From the NCBI RefSeq assembly GCF_018130955.1, contig NZ_JAFCJM010000074.1, forward strand, positions 1 through 34,141: a stretch of 34,141 bases of DNA, in the 5' to 3' direction. Source of the DNA: Bradyrhizobium liaoningense. GTDB taxonomy: Bacteria > Pseudomonadota > Alphaproteobacteria > Rhizobiales > Xanthobacteraceae. Positions 15,173 through 22,907 of this stretch are shown here, one piece after another (the first letter of the stretch is position 1; each line of letters opens with the position of its first letter). The notes beneath the pieces are model-generated. The model did no database searches, was not told the origin of the DNA, and worked only from the letters and a program-made list of their open reading frames with translations. The translations under genes were made by a program, and so were the position numbers.

Positions 15173-15952
15173 ATGACGCCCTTCATGATCGCTGCACTCG
15201 GATTGCTGATGGTCGCGACCGCTTTCCTGTCGGGGTTGTTCGGCATGGCGGGCGGGCTGATCCTGATCGGCGTGCTGCTGGCGCTGATGCCGCTGCCGAC
15301 CGCGATGGTGCTGCACGCGATCACGCAGATGGCCTCGAACGGGTGGCGCGCCTTCCTGTGGCGGGCGCATATCCGCTGGCGGCCGGTCGGGGTCTATTTG
15401 ATCGGTTGCGCGCTTGCGCTCGGCGCCTGGTCGATCACGCGCTACGTGCCGGACAAGCCGGTCGCGCTGCTGCTGCTCGGCGTCACCCCGTTCATGGCGC
15501 GGCTGATGCCGGCGGGCATCAAGCCTGATCCCGACAGCATCTGGCAGGGCACGTTCTACGGCTCGATCTGCATGGGGTTGATGCTGATGACCGGCGTGTC
15601 CGGTCCGCTGATGGACACCTTCTTCCTTGGTGGCAAGTTCGGTCGCCGCGAGATCGTGGCGACGAAGGCGACCTGCCAGGTCGCCAGCCACCTCACAAAG
15701 CTGATCTATTTTGGCGGCATCATCGATCAGGCGGCCACTCTCGATCCGGTGCTCGCCGGCATCGCGATCGCCGCCTCCATGCTCGGCACCACGCTGGCGC
15801 GGCGCATCCTCGAGGCGATGAGCGATCAGCAATACCGCGTCTGGGCGACGCGGCTGATCACCACCATCGCCTGCTACTACATCGCCTATGGAAGCTGGCT
15901 CATGGTGCGCACGCCCGTGCTCGCGGCGTTCGACAAGGGAGGTTTGCAATGA
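15173..15952 (+). CDS. TauE/SafE-family anion permease
   Basis: A 259-residue inner-membrane protein of the TauE/SafE (DUF81) family, usually exporters or importers of sulfonates, sulfite or related organic anions. Around eight hydrophobic segments occur. The family's loop appears as FLSGLFGMAGGLILIGVLLA in the first half, and a related GVSGPLMDTFFLGGKFGRRE in the second half, reflecting the internal repeat. ATG 15173 has CAGGAGA 7 bases upstream, unlike the in-frame TTG at 15143. It overlaps the next gene by four bases (ATGA). The divergent LysR gene is the likely regulator. The substrate is not predictable. Confidence 0.9.
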   Translation: MTPFMIAALGLLMVATAFLSGLFGMAGGLILIGVLLALMPLPTAMVLHAITQMASNGWRAFLWRAHIRWRPVGVYLIGCALALGAWSITRYVPDKPVALLLLGVTPFMARLMPAGIKPDPDSIWQGTFYGSICMGLMLMTGVSGPLMDTFFLGGKFGRREIVATKATCQVASHLTKLIYFGGIIDQAATLDPVLAGIAIAASMLGTTLARRILEAMSDQQYRVWATRLITTIACYYIAYGSWLMVRTPVLAAFDKGGLQ

Positions 15953-16179
15953 CCGATCATGCCGATCCCCTGGTGCTCGATTTCGTCGAGTGGATCGCGC
16001 GCGAGCCGCGCGCCTATGCCGAGGTGGTCGCGACCTGGAAGACGTCGTGTCCGCGCCTCACCATCTGGGAAGACGCCGCCGACCGCGGCCTCGTTACCCG
16101 CAAGACGCTTCCTGAGGTCGGGCTCGCCATCACGGTGACCGCGGACGGCGAGAAGCTACTGCGATTGAACGGGCGGTAA
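15949..16179 (+). CDS. small winged-helix-like protein coupled to the permease (76 aa)
   Basis: A 76-residue protein starting MTDHADPLVLDFVEWIARE. A helix-rich N-terminus (EPRAYAEVVATWKTSCPRL) is followed by WEDAADRGLVTRK and a strand pair (AITVTADGEKLLRLN), a layout like small winged-helix domains of unknown role. Its ATG overlaps the permease stop (ATGA), so the two are translationally coupled and probably act together. Short soluble partners like this could gate or regulate the transporter, but that is inference. Confidence 0.8.
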   Translation: MTDHADPLVLDFVEWIAREPRAYAEVVATWKTSCPRLTIWEDAADRGLVTRKTLPEVGLAITVTADGEKLLRLNGR

Positions 16180-16193
16180 CGTCTCCCGACATC

Positions 16194-16273
16194 GTCATTG
16201 CGAGCGCGAGCGAAGCAATCCAGAATGTTTCCGCGGCGGCAGTCCGGATTGCTTCACTGACGCTCGCAATGAC
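16194..16273. repeat. 80-bp palindromic repeat (family D)
   Basis: GTCATTGCGAGCG at the left pairs with CGCTCGCAATGAC at the right, and GAAGCAATCC pairs with GGATTGCTTC inside. Widespread intergenic repeats with the CGTCATTGCGAGCGNAGCGAAGCAATCC motif are known in many bacteria. It lies between the 76-residue gene and the GST. Confidence 0.8.
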
Positions 16274-16295
16274 GGAGCGGATGGAGGCCCCTTGT

Positions 16296-16991
16296 ATGTC
16301 GATCAAACTGTTCGAACTCGTCGGCACCGATCCCGCGCGCCCCTTCAGCCCGTTCTGCTGGCGCACGCGGATGGCGCTGGCGCATAAGGGGCTCTCGGCA
16401 GAATCCATTCCCTGGCGCTTCACCGAGAAGCAGGCGATAGCGCCGCACGGTTCGGAGAAGGTGCCGGTGCTGCTCGACGGCGACAAGCCGGTGGTCGATT
16501 CCTGGGCCATCGCGAACCATCTCGAGGACACCTATCCGGATCGTCCATCGCTGTTCGGGGGCGAGGGCGGCCGCGCCATGGCGCGGATGCTGAACTGGTG
16601 GGGCGATCTTGCGATCGTCGGCGGCATCTTTCCGCTGATCATCGCCGACATCCCGAAGAATCTCGCCGCTGTCGACGCCGAATATTTCCGCCGGACGCGC
16701 GAGGCGCGCTTCAACAGGCCGCTGGAGGAGATCATGGCGAGCCGCGACACCGGCGTTGTCGCCTTCCGCAAATCGCTCGACGTGCTGCGGTTCACACTGA
16801 AGACACAGCCTTGTCTTGGCGGCGCGCAGCCGAACTATGCCGACTACATCGTGTTCGGCGGTTTCCAATGGGCGCGCGTGGTGAGCCCGTTCAAGTTGCT
16901 GGAGACCGACGATCTCGTCTACGCCTGGCGCGAAAAACTGCTCGATGCGTTTGACGGAATGGCGCGGAAATCGCCGGGGCATCCGGTCTAG
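16296..16991 (+). CDS. glutathione S-transferase, LigE/beta-etherase-like
   Basis: A 231-residue cytosolic glutathione transferase-fold protein. The N-terminal thioredoxin-like domain has SPFCWRTRMALAHKG at 18-32. This resembles the SPYxWRTKYALxHKG motif of LigE-type beta-aryl-etherases that cleave lignin model ethers. KVPVLLDGDKPVVDSWAIANHLE supplies the cis-Pro and glutathione-binding region, followed by an all-helical C-terminal domain. ATG 16296 has GGAGG 8-12 bases upstream. It stands alone between two short intergenic gaps. A general detoxification GST is the alternative; a LigE role would need activity data. Confidence 0.88.
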   Translation: MSIKLFELVGTDPARPFSPFCWRTRMALAHKGLSAESIPWRFTEKQAIAPHGSEKVPVLLDGDKPVVDSWAIANHLEDTYPDRPSLFGGEGGRAMARMLNWWGDLAIVGGIFPLIIADIPKNLAAVDAEYFRRTREARFNRPLEEIMASRDTGVVAFRKSLDVLRFTLKTQPCLGGAQPNYADYIVFGGFQWARVVSPFKLLETDDLVYAWREKLLDAFDGMARKSPGHPV

Positions 16992-17194
16992 GCGGGGCTT
17001 ATCCGTATTTCTGCGGGGATGTCGGCGTTTGTGGTCGACGAGCGCAGTGCTGCTTCTCACCGGTGCCGAAATCACGCGGTGTCACGACACGAAATCGATG
17101 CGTACGTTTACGGTCCTTTTGCAGGAACCCTCTAATGATTCGTTCGTCCTGAAAAGCATTTCGCGACTGAATCGAATTACCTGAGGGTGTGCCC

Positions 17195-19165
17195 ATGAAG
17201 ACGTTCTCGCTGCGGCTGAGCCAAAAGATCCTGCTGATCGGCATTGTGGGGCTCCTTGGTCTCGTCGTGTTCGGCGCCATCTACCTGATCGGAAATGCTT
17301 CACAGGAAGCGTCGCGGAAGATCGCCAGCGACACCCGCAACATTTTGGCGCTCAACAACAAGCTCGGACGTGATCTGCTGGACGCGCGCCGGGTCGAGAA
17401 GGATTTCTTGTTGAGGCGCGACGAGGAGTCGCCCAAGCGCCACGCGTCCGTGACCGCCAACATCAAGCGCGAGATCGATCAGCTCGACGCATCCGTCAGG
17501 GCCGAAGGCCTTGCCGTGGTGGCGGACAAGGTCGGCGTGCTCGCGAAAGGTTTTGGCGAGTATCAGAAGCAGTTCGCGGCGCTGGAGCAGAATGAAGTCA
17601 AGCTTGGCCTGAACGAGACAATGGGGTTGAGCGGTGCGCTGCGGGCTTCCGTGCACGACATCGAGACGAAGCTGAAGCAGGTCGACAATTCGAAGCTTGC
17701 GGCCGAAATGCTGATGATGCGCCGTCATGAAAAGGATTTCATGCTCCGTCGCGACCGGAGCTATGTCGAAAAATTCGACAAGAGCGTCGGCGATTTCGCG
17801 AAAACGATCGCGGAATCCGACCTCGCGCCGGCCATGAAGACCGATATCGAGGGCAAGCTGAAAAAGTATCGGGCCGACTTCATCGCATGGGTTGACGGCA
17901 CCCAGCAGTCAGCTGCCAGCGCGTCCGCGATGTCGAAGGCCTATGCGCAGATGGAGCCGGTCATCGAGGACGTCGCGAGGCAGATCCAGCAGCGTTACGA
18001 CGCGAGCCAGGCCGACGAAGCCGATACGCTGGCCAGCGTCAAGCGCTGGATGCTGATCACGCTGGCGCTCACCATCGTGATCGTGTCGGCCTTCTCTCTG
18101 TCGATCTCGCGGGCCGTCACCCGTGCGATCAGGTCCATGGTGCAGGCCATGGTGAGGCTGGCGAAGGGCGACATGACGGTGGAGATTCCCGGCGTCGGAC
18201 GTCGCGACGAGATCGGCGAAATGGCCGGCGCTGTCGATGTTTTCAAGGCAAACATGATCGAGGCGGACCGCCTCCGCGCCGAGCAAGCCGAAGCCGAGCA
18301 GCGTCAGGCGGTACAGCGCAGGGCGGACATGGACCGGCTGGCCGGCGAGTTCGAGGCTGCCGTTGGCGAGATCGTCGAGACCGTGTCGTCGGCGTCGACC
18401 GAGCTGGAGGCGTCGGCCGGGACGCTGACGAAGACTGCGGAGCATTCGCAGGACCTCGCCACCAACGTCGCGTCGGCTTCGGAGGAAGCCTCGACCAACG
18501 TGCAGTCGGTGGCGTCTGCGACAGAGGAGCTGTCCTCGTCCGTGAACGAGATCAGCCGGCAGGTTCAGTCGTCGGCTCGCATGGCATCTGCGGCCGTCGA
18601 GCAGGCCAAGTTGACGACGGCGAAGGTCGGCCAGCTTTCCAAGGCGGCCGCCAGGATCGGCGACGTCGTCGAGCTGATCAACACGATTGCGGGCCAGACC
18701 AACCTCCTGGCGCTCAATGCCACCATCGAGGCCGCGCGTGCGGGCGAAGCCGGTCGCGGATTTGCCGTTGTGGCCTCCGAGGTCAAGGCGCTTGCCGAGC
18801 AGACCGCAAAGGCGACCGGCGAGATCGGCCAGCAGGTTTCCAGCATCCAGGCGGCTACCGACGACTCCGTGCAGGCGATCAACGAAATCTCGGGAACGAT
18901 CGAGCAGTTGTCCGAGGTCTCGTCCACCATTGCCGCCGCGGTGGAGGAGCAGGGTGCTGCGACCCAGGAAATCTCGCGCAACATCCAGCAAGCCGCCCGT
19001 GGCACGCAGTTGGTTTCGTCGAACGTCACCGAGGTGCAGCGCGGAGCCACCGAAACGGGAACGGCCTCCACGCAGGTGCTTTCTGCCGCGCAATCCCTGT
19101 CGCTGGAGAGCAACCGGCTCAAGCGGGAGGTCGATCGCTTCCTTGTCACGGTGCGGGCGGCCTGA
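17195..19165 (+). CDS. methyl-accepting chemotaxis protein with HBM sensor domain
   Basis: A 656-residue transmembrane chemoreceptor. TM1 spans about residues 11-33, a periplasmic domain 34-284, TM2 285-306, HAMP about 307-358, and the cytoplasmic signalling hairpin 390-640. The hairpin tip QTNLLALNATIEAARAGEAG is at 501-520. The sensor domain carries two copies of an ARRxEKDFLLRR motif, at 64-75 and 175-186, the mark of the helical bimodular (HBM) domain that binds organic acids in known members. No C-terminal pentapeptide for CheR/CheB tethering is present; it ends FLVTVRAA. ATG 17195 follows GAGGG by 7 bases and gives a better N-terminus than GTG 17189. Confidence 0.95.
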   Translation: MKTFSLRLSQKILLIGIVGLLGLVVFGAIYLIGNASQEASRKIASDTRNILALNNKLGRDLLDARRVEKDFLLRRDEESPKRHASVTANIKREIDQLDASVRAEGLAVVADKVGVLAKGFGEYQKQFAALEQNEVKLGLNETMGLSGALRASVHDIETKLKQVDNSKLAAEMLMMRRHEKDFMLRRDRSYVEKFDKSVGDFAKTIAESDLAPAMKTDIEGKLKKYRADFIAWVDGTQQSAASASAMSKAYAQMEPVIEDVARQIQQRYDASQADEADTLASVKRWMLITLALTIVIVSAFSLSISRAVTRAIRSMVQAMVRLAKGDMTVEIPGVGRRDEIGEMAGAVDVFKANMIEADRLRAEQAEAEQRQAVQRRADMDRLAGEFEAAVGEIVETVSSASTELEASAGTLTKTAEHSQDLATNVASASEEASTNVQSVASATEELSSSVNEISRQVQSSARMASAAVEQAKLTTAKVGQLSKAAARIGDVVELINTIAGQTNLLALNATIEAARAGEAGRGFAVVASEVKALAEQTAKATGEIGQQVSSIQAATDDSVQAINEISGTIEQLSEVSSTIAAAVEEQGAATQEISRNIQQAARGTQLVSSNVTEVQRGATETGTASTQVLSAAQSLSLESNRLKREVDRFLVTVRAA

Positions 19166-19309
19166 TGGCCGCCTCAACGACCACGGCGAAATAGCACAGC
19201 TGCCTGAACTGCAAGCCTTTACCGCCGCATTGGCGCCGATCGGGGCAGGCGGCAGCGCTACTTTGCATGGGGTTGTTTTCGATGTTTTGGCTTTGGGGGC
19301 TCCCCTGCA

Positions 19310-19516
19310 TCAGGAAGCGGATTCGCCAGCCGCCGCCTTGCGCAGGCATTCCCGGCACAGGCAGTCCTCGCCCTCGGCCGGCATTGGCAGCTTTGCCGTC
19401 TCCTCGGCGCACCAGCAGTCGCCTGATAGCGAACAGCCGAATTCGGCGCCGCAGCGGGAACATGTGACGCTGCGCATCGAGACCGCCTGCAACGGAAATT
19501 CTTTCGGTTTTGTCAT
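19310..19516 (-). CDS. cysteine-rich CWC-family protein
   Basis: A 68-residue protein with ten cysteine-rich positions arranged as CSRCGAEFGC, then GDCWC, then CLCREC. The CxxC...C...CWC pattern matches the Cys-rich CWC family, thought to bind metal. The protein is otherwise small and polar, with no signal peptide. ATG 19516 is divergent from the DUF1800 gene (109 bases between start codons), and the two may share a regulatory region. No role is known. The upstream ribosome-binding site is weak (GAAGC). Confidence 0.8.
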   Translation of the reverse strand: MTKPKEFPLQAVSMRSVTCSRCGAEFGCSLSGDCWCAEETAKLPMPAEGEDCLCRECLRKAAAGESAS

Positions 19517-19553
19517 GATTTGCGCCGAAGCTTCGCCGTGATCTTCATATCAG

Positions 19554-19569
19554 GTTCATCTCCTTGAAC
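19554..19569. promoter_or_regulatory. short dyad between the CWC and DUF1800 genes
   Basis: GTTCATCTCCTTGAAC contains a perfect GTTCA/TGAAC inverted pair with a 6-base centre, in the divergent intergenic region. It could be an operator. Its spacing does not fit the alphaproteobacterial LexA site (GTTC-N7-GTTC). Support is positional only. Confidence 0.3.
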
Positions 19570-19625
19570 GGCATATTATGTGCCGCACCGACGGCGCGGA
19601 AGCGCCAGCGCTGAAGGACACATCG

Positions 19626-21197
19626 ATGGCCCGGGATTCGCAAGCCGCGCTCGTCGCGCTCAACCGGTTCGGTTTTGGCGCGCGCGGAGGGGCGTCCGGC
19701 GATTTCATCAACGCGGCTTCCGATCCGCGCGGTTTCGTGAAGGCGGAACTGAGCCGTTCGAACGGCGTGCTGCTGGAAGCGCCGGGCCTGCTATCGACGC
19801 CGCAGCTCGGCCAGGCCGTGTTCGAATACCAGGCGCAGGTCAAGCAGGCCCGCGAGGCCGCCGCGAAAGCCGGTACGCAAGCGGAAGCTCCGCCATCGCA
19901 GCCGCCCGCCGACCAAAAGCCCGACGGCAAAGTCCGTCGCAACCTCTCGCTCAATACGGTCATGACCGATGTCGCCGGCCAGATGGCGGAAGCGAAGCCG
20001 GCCGACGCTCCGAAGATCGCTGACGGCACGCAGCCCGGCGCGGCCACGCCGCCACCCAACACCAAAGCTGCGCTGCAGCCACTCAACGTTATCCAAAAAA
20101 CCTTTCGCGCCGAGGCACTGGCGCGGCTGCAGCGCGCCACGCTCGCCGATTGCGGCTTCACCGAGCGGCTCGTCGTGTTCTGGTCCAATCATTTCTGCAT
20201 CTCGGCCGCCAAGGGCGAACTGGCGCGGATGTGGGCCGGTTCGTTCGAGCGCGAGGCGATCCGGCCTCACGTGCTCGGACGCTTCGCCGACATGCTCAAG
20301 GCGGTCGAGCAGCATCCGGCGATGCTGTTCTTCCTCGACAACCAGCAATCGCTGGGTCCGGATTCGCGCGCGGGACAGAACCGCAAGCGCGGGCTCAACG
20401 AAAATCTCGCGCGCGAGATCATGGAGCTGCATACGCTCGGCGTCGGCGGCGGCTACACGCAGGAGGATGTCACCTCGCTGGCGCGCATCATCACGGGATG
20501 GACCTTTGCCGGACGGCAAGGGCAGCTGGGTGTGCCCGGCTCGTTCGTGTTCAACACCAACGCGCATCAGCCCGGCGCGCAGGTGCTGCTCGGCAAGACC
20601 TATGAGGCGACCGGCGTCGCGCAGGGCGAGGCGGCGCTTGCCGATATCGCGCGCCATCCCTCGACGGCGAACTTCATCGCCACGAAATTCGTGCGCCACT
20701 TCGTGGCCGATGAGCCGCCACTGGGGCTGGTGACGCGGCTGCGCGACGTCTTCGTCAAGACCGACGGCGACCTGAGGGCACTCGCGATGGCGCTTGTCGA
20801 TTCCGACGAGGCCTGGAAGGCGCCGCTGACCAAGATGCGCTCGCCATACGAATTCCTGGTCGCGAGCGGCCGGCTGCTCGCGCGCGTTCCGGAAGATCCG
20901 GGCGGCTACCTCAACAATCTCAACCTGCTGGGACAGCCGCTGTGGGCGCCGCCGGGCCCGAACGGGTTCGCCGACACCAACGCGGCCTGGACCGCGCCCG
21001 AAGGCATGAAGCTCAGGCTCGACGTCGCGGCCCAAATGGGCGCGCGGCTCGGCAACAATATCGATCCGCTCGATCTCCTGGAGTTCGCAGCCTCCGATGC
21101 GGCCTCCCTCGAGACGCGCAGAACCATCGAGCGCGCGGAATCGCGGCAGCAGGCGCTGGCGCTCTTGCTGATGTCGCCGGAGATGCAGAGGAGATGA
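19626..21197 (+). CDS. DUF1800 family protein
   Basis: A 523-residue member of the DUF1800 family, which almost always travels with a DUF1501 gene. The N-terminus MARDSQAALVALNRFGFGAR leads into a long helical body. Hallmarks are FWSNHFCISAAKGELAR, HPAMLFFLDNQQSLGP, and GLNENLAREIMELHTLGVGG-GYTQEDVTSLARIITGW, typical of the family core. A Pro/Ala-rich linker (about residues 75-155) is specific to this branch. No signal peptide is evident. AAGGA lies 7 bases before ATG 19626. The stop overlaps or abuts the DUF1501 start, so the two genes are translationally coupled. Biochemical function is unknown. Confidence 0.93.
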   Translation: MARDSQAALVALNRFGFGARGGASGDFINAASDPRGFVKAELSRSNGVLLEAPGLLSTPQLGQAVFEYQAQVKQAREAAAKAGTQAEAPPSQPPADQKPDGKVRRNLSLNTVMTDVAGQMAEAKPADAPKIADGTQPGAATPPPNTKAALQPLNVIQKTFRAEALARLQRATLADCGFTERLVVFWSNHFCISAAKGELARMWAGSFEREAIRPHVLGRFADMLKAVEQHPAMLFFLDNQQSLGPDSRAGQNRKRGLNENLAREIMELHTLGVGGGYTQEDVTSLARIITGWTFAGRQGQLGVPGSFVFNTNAHQPGAQVLLGKTYEATGVAQGEAALADIARHPSTANFIATKFVRHFVADEPPLGLVTRLRDVFVKTDGDLRALAMALVDSDEAWKAPLTKMRSPYEFLVASGRLLARVPEDPGGYLNNLNLLGQPLWAPPGPNGFADTNAAWTAPEGMKLRLDVAAQMGARLGNNIDPLDLLEFAASDAASLETRRTIERAESRQQALALLLMSPEMQRR

Positions 21198-21199
21198 CG

Positions 21200-22414
21200 A
21201 TGGATTGCGTCGAGAACCGGCTCCTCACCTCGCGCCGCAGCCTGCTGCTCGGCGGCGCCTCCTTTGCCGCCTGGGCTTACCTCCCGAAATTCGCGCGCGC
21301 TGCCGACGGCCGCGACCCCAGATTGATCGTCGTGATCCTGCGCGGCGCGCTCGACGGTCTGGCGACTGTCGCGCCGGTCTGCGACCCCGACTATGTCGGC
21401 CTGCACGGCTCGATCGCGCTCACCACGGACGGGCCGCGAGCCGCGTTGATGCTCGATCCGTTCTTCGCGCTGCATCCGGCGATGCCGGAATTTGCGCGCA
21501 TGTATCGCGACAAGCATGCCGCGGTGGTCCATGCCGTCGCGACGCCCTATCGCGACCGCTCGCATTTCGACGGCCAGGACGTGCTGGAGAGCGGTTATGC
21601 CGGTCCGGGGCGCGTGCAGTCCGGCTGGCTCAACCGCGCGCTGGAAAACTTGCCGCGCGGCGAGCGCGTGTCGAGCGGGCTCGCGGTCGGTCCGACCACG
21701 CCGTTGGTGCTGCGCGGCAATGCTCCGACCGTCGGCTGGGCGCCGGTCGCGCTGCCGCAGGCCGACGACGACACCGCGATGCGCCTCGTCGAGCTCTACC
21801 GTCACCGCGATCCCGCGCTGGCCTCCGCGCTGACGCAGGGCTTGCAGCTCGAGAAGGCCGCGAGCGGCGACGACATGAAGCCGAAGCCGGGCAACGCGAC
21901 CGCACAGATGCGACTGGTGGCCCGCGGCGCGGCAAAGCTGATGGCGGCCGATGACGGCCCGCGCATCGCCGCACTCGCCTTCGATGGCTGGGATACGCAT
22001 GCCAATGAAGGCGGCGCGGTCGGGCGGCTTGCCTTCCTGCTCGGCGGCCTCGACGGCGCGCTCGCCGAATTCGAGAGCGGCCTCGGCGATCGCTGGCGCA
22101 ACACTGTCGTGGTGGTCGCAACCGAGTTCGGCCGCACCGCGCGCATCAACGGCACCGACGGCACCGATCACGGCACCGGCACGGTGGCCTTGCTCGCCGG
22201 CGGCGCGGTGAAGGGCGGGCGGGTGATCTCGGACTGGCCGGGCCTGAAGCCGGCCAACCTCTACGAAGGCCGCGACCTCAAGCCGACCACGGATCTGCGC
22301 GCCGTGATCAAGGGCGTGCTGCAGGACCAGTTCGGCCTGTCCGATCGCGTGCTCGCCGAAACGGTATTCCCCGACAGCGCGGCCGCGCGGCCGATGAAGG
22401 GGCTCGTTGCGTAA
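21200..22414 (+). CDS. DUF1501 family protein with Tat signal
   Basis: A 404-residue member of DUF1501, which has an alkaline-phosphatase-like fold. A twin-arginine signal is seen near the N-terminus: SRRSLLLGGASFAAWAYLP with cleavage near ARA-AD. Core motifs are LRGALDGLATVAPVCD, SHFDGQDVLESG, and EFGRTARINGTDGTDHGTG followed by LAGGAVKGGRV. The Asp/His residues in the last motif are candidate metal ligands. ATG 21200 has AGAGGAG at a spacing of 6. ATG 21194 overlaps the upstream stop (ATGA) but sits directly against the ribosome-binding site. Export through Tat implies folding before transport, likely with a cofactor or metal. Confidence 0.93.
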   Translation: MDCVENRLLTSRRSLLLGGASFAAWAYLPKFARAADGRDPRLIVVILRGALDGLATVAPVCDPDYVGLHGSIALTTDGPRAALMLDPFFALHPAMPEFARMYRDKHAAVVHAVATPYRDRSHFDGQDVLESGYAGPGRVQSGWLNRALENLPRGERVSSGLAVGPTTPLVLRGNAPTVGWAPVALPQADDDTAMRLVELYRHRDPALASALTQGLQLEKAASGDDMKPKPGNATAQMRLVARGAAKLMAADDGPRIAALAFDGWDTHANEGGAVGRLAFLLGGLDGALAEFESGLGDRWRNTVVVVATEFGRTARINGTDGTDHGTGTVALLAGGAVKGGRVISDWPGLKPANLYEGRDLKPTTDLRAVIKGVLQDQFGLSDRVLAETVFPDSAAARPMKGLVA

Positions 22415-22426
22415 CCAAAAGCTGCC

Positions 22427-22545
22427 GTCATTCCGGGGCGCGCGTCAGCGCGAGCTATGATGCGCAATTGCGCATCTGAGAATCCATACTCCCGATGGTG
22501 GTTATGGATTCCGGGCCCGCGCCTTGCGGCGCGTCCCGGAATGAC
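22427..22545. repeat. 119-bp palindromic repeat (family E)
   Basis: GTCATTCCGGG at the left and CCCGGAATGAC at the right form the outer stem. Inside, GATGCGCAATTGCGCATC is a perfect hairpin, and GAATCCATA pairs with TATGGATTC. CGCGCCTTGCGGCGCG is another hairpin. It fills the gap between the DUF1501 gene and the monooxygenase gene and could act as a transcript end. Confidence 0.85.
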
Positions 22546-22577
22546 GAACTATCTTGTGACAAGAGGAGACCACCCGC

Positions 22578-22901
22578 ATGTACATCGCCATGAACCGCTT
22601 CCGCGTCGCCAAGGGGTCGGAAGCCGCCTTCGAGCACGTCTGGGCGTCGCGCGACACGCACCTGGACAAGGTGCCGGGCTTCGTCGAATTCCATCTGCTC
22701 AAAGGGCCCGAACTCGAGGACCACACGCTCTATGCCTCGCACACGGTATGGGCGAACCACGCCGCGTTCGAGGCCTGGACCAAGTCGGAGGCGTTTCGCG
22801 CGGCGCATCACCGGGCCGGCGAGAACAAGCCGCTCTATCTCGGCCATCCCCAGTTCGAGGGCTTTGAGGTCAAGCAGACGGTCGGGCGCGGCGCGAAATA
22901 G
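22578..22901 (+). CDS. IsdG/HmoA-like antibiotic-biosynthesis-monooxygenase fold protein
   Basis: A 107-residue dimeric alpha-beta barrel protein. The IsdG-type heme-degrading monooxygenases use an Asn-Trp-His triad near positions 7, 67 and 77. Here Asn6, Trp67 and His77 line up with it (MYIAMNRF, FEAWTKSEAF, RAAHHRAG). The PGFVEFHLLKG strand is also typical. It probably cleaves heme to release iron or belongs to the closely related HmoA group. AAGAGGAGACC precedes ATG 22578. It stands alone after a palindromic repeat, away from any heme-uptake operon visible here. Confidence 0.9.
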   Translation: MYIAMNRFRVAKGSEAAFEHVWASRDTHLDKVPGFVEFHLLKGPELEDHTLYASHTVWANHAAFEAWTKSEAFRAAHHRAGENKPLYLGHPQFEGFEVKQTVGRGAK

Positions 22902-22907
22902 CTCGCG

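Noticed and set aside
14279..15949. 556-residue minus-strand open frame spanning lysR and the permease
   Set aside because: It crosses a palindromic repeat and is out of frame with both real genes; its composition is not protein-like.
17079..17090. GTGTCACGACAC palindrome upstream of the chemoreceptor
   Set aside because: It is short and expected by chance in GC-rich DNA, with no second site or promoter geometry to support an operator.
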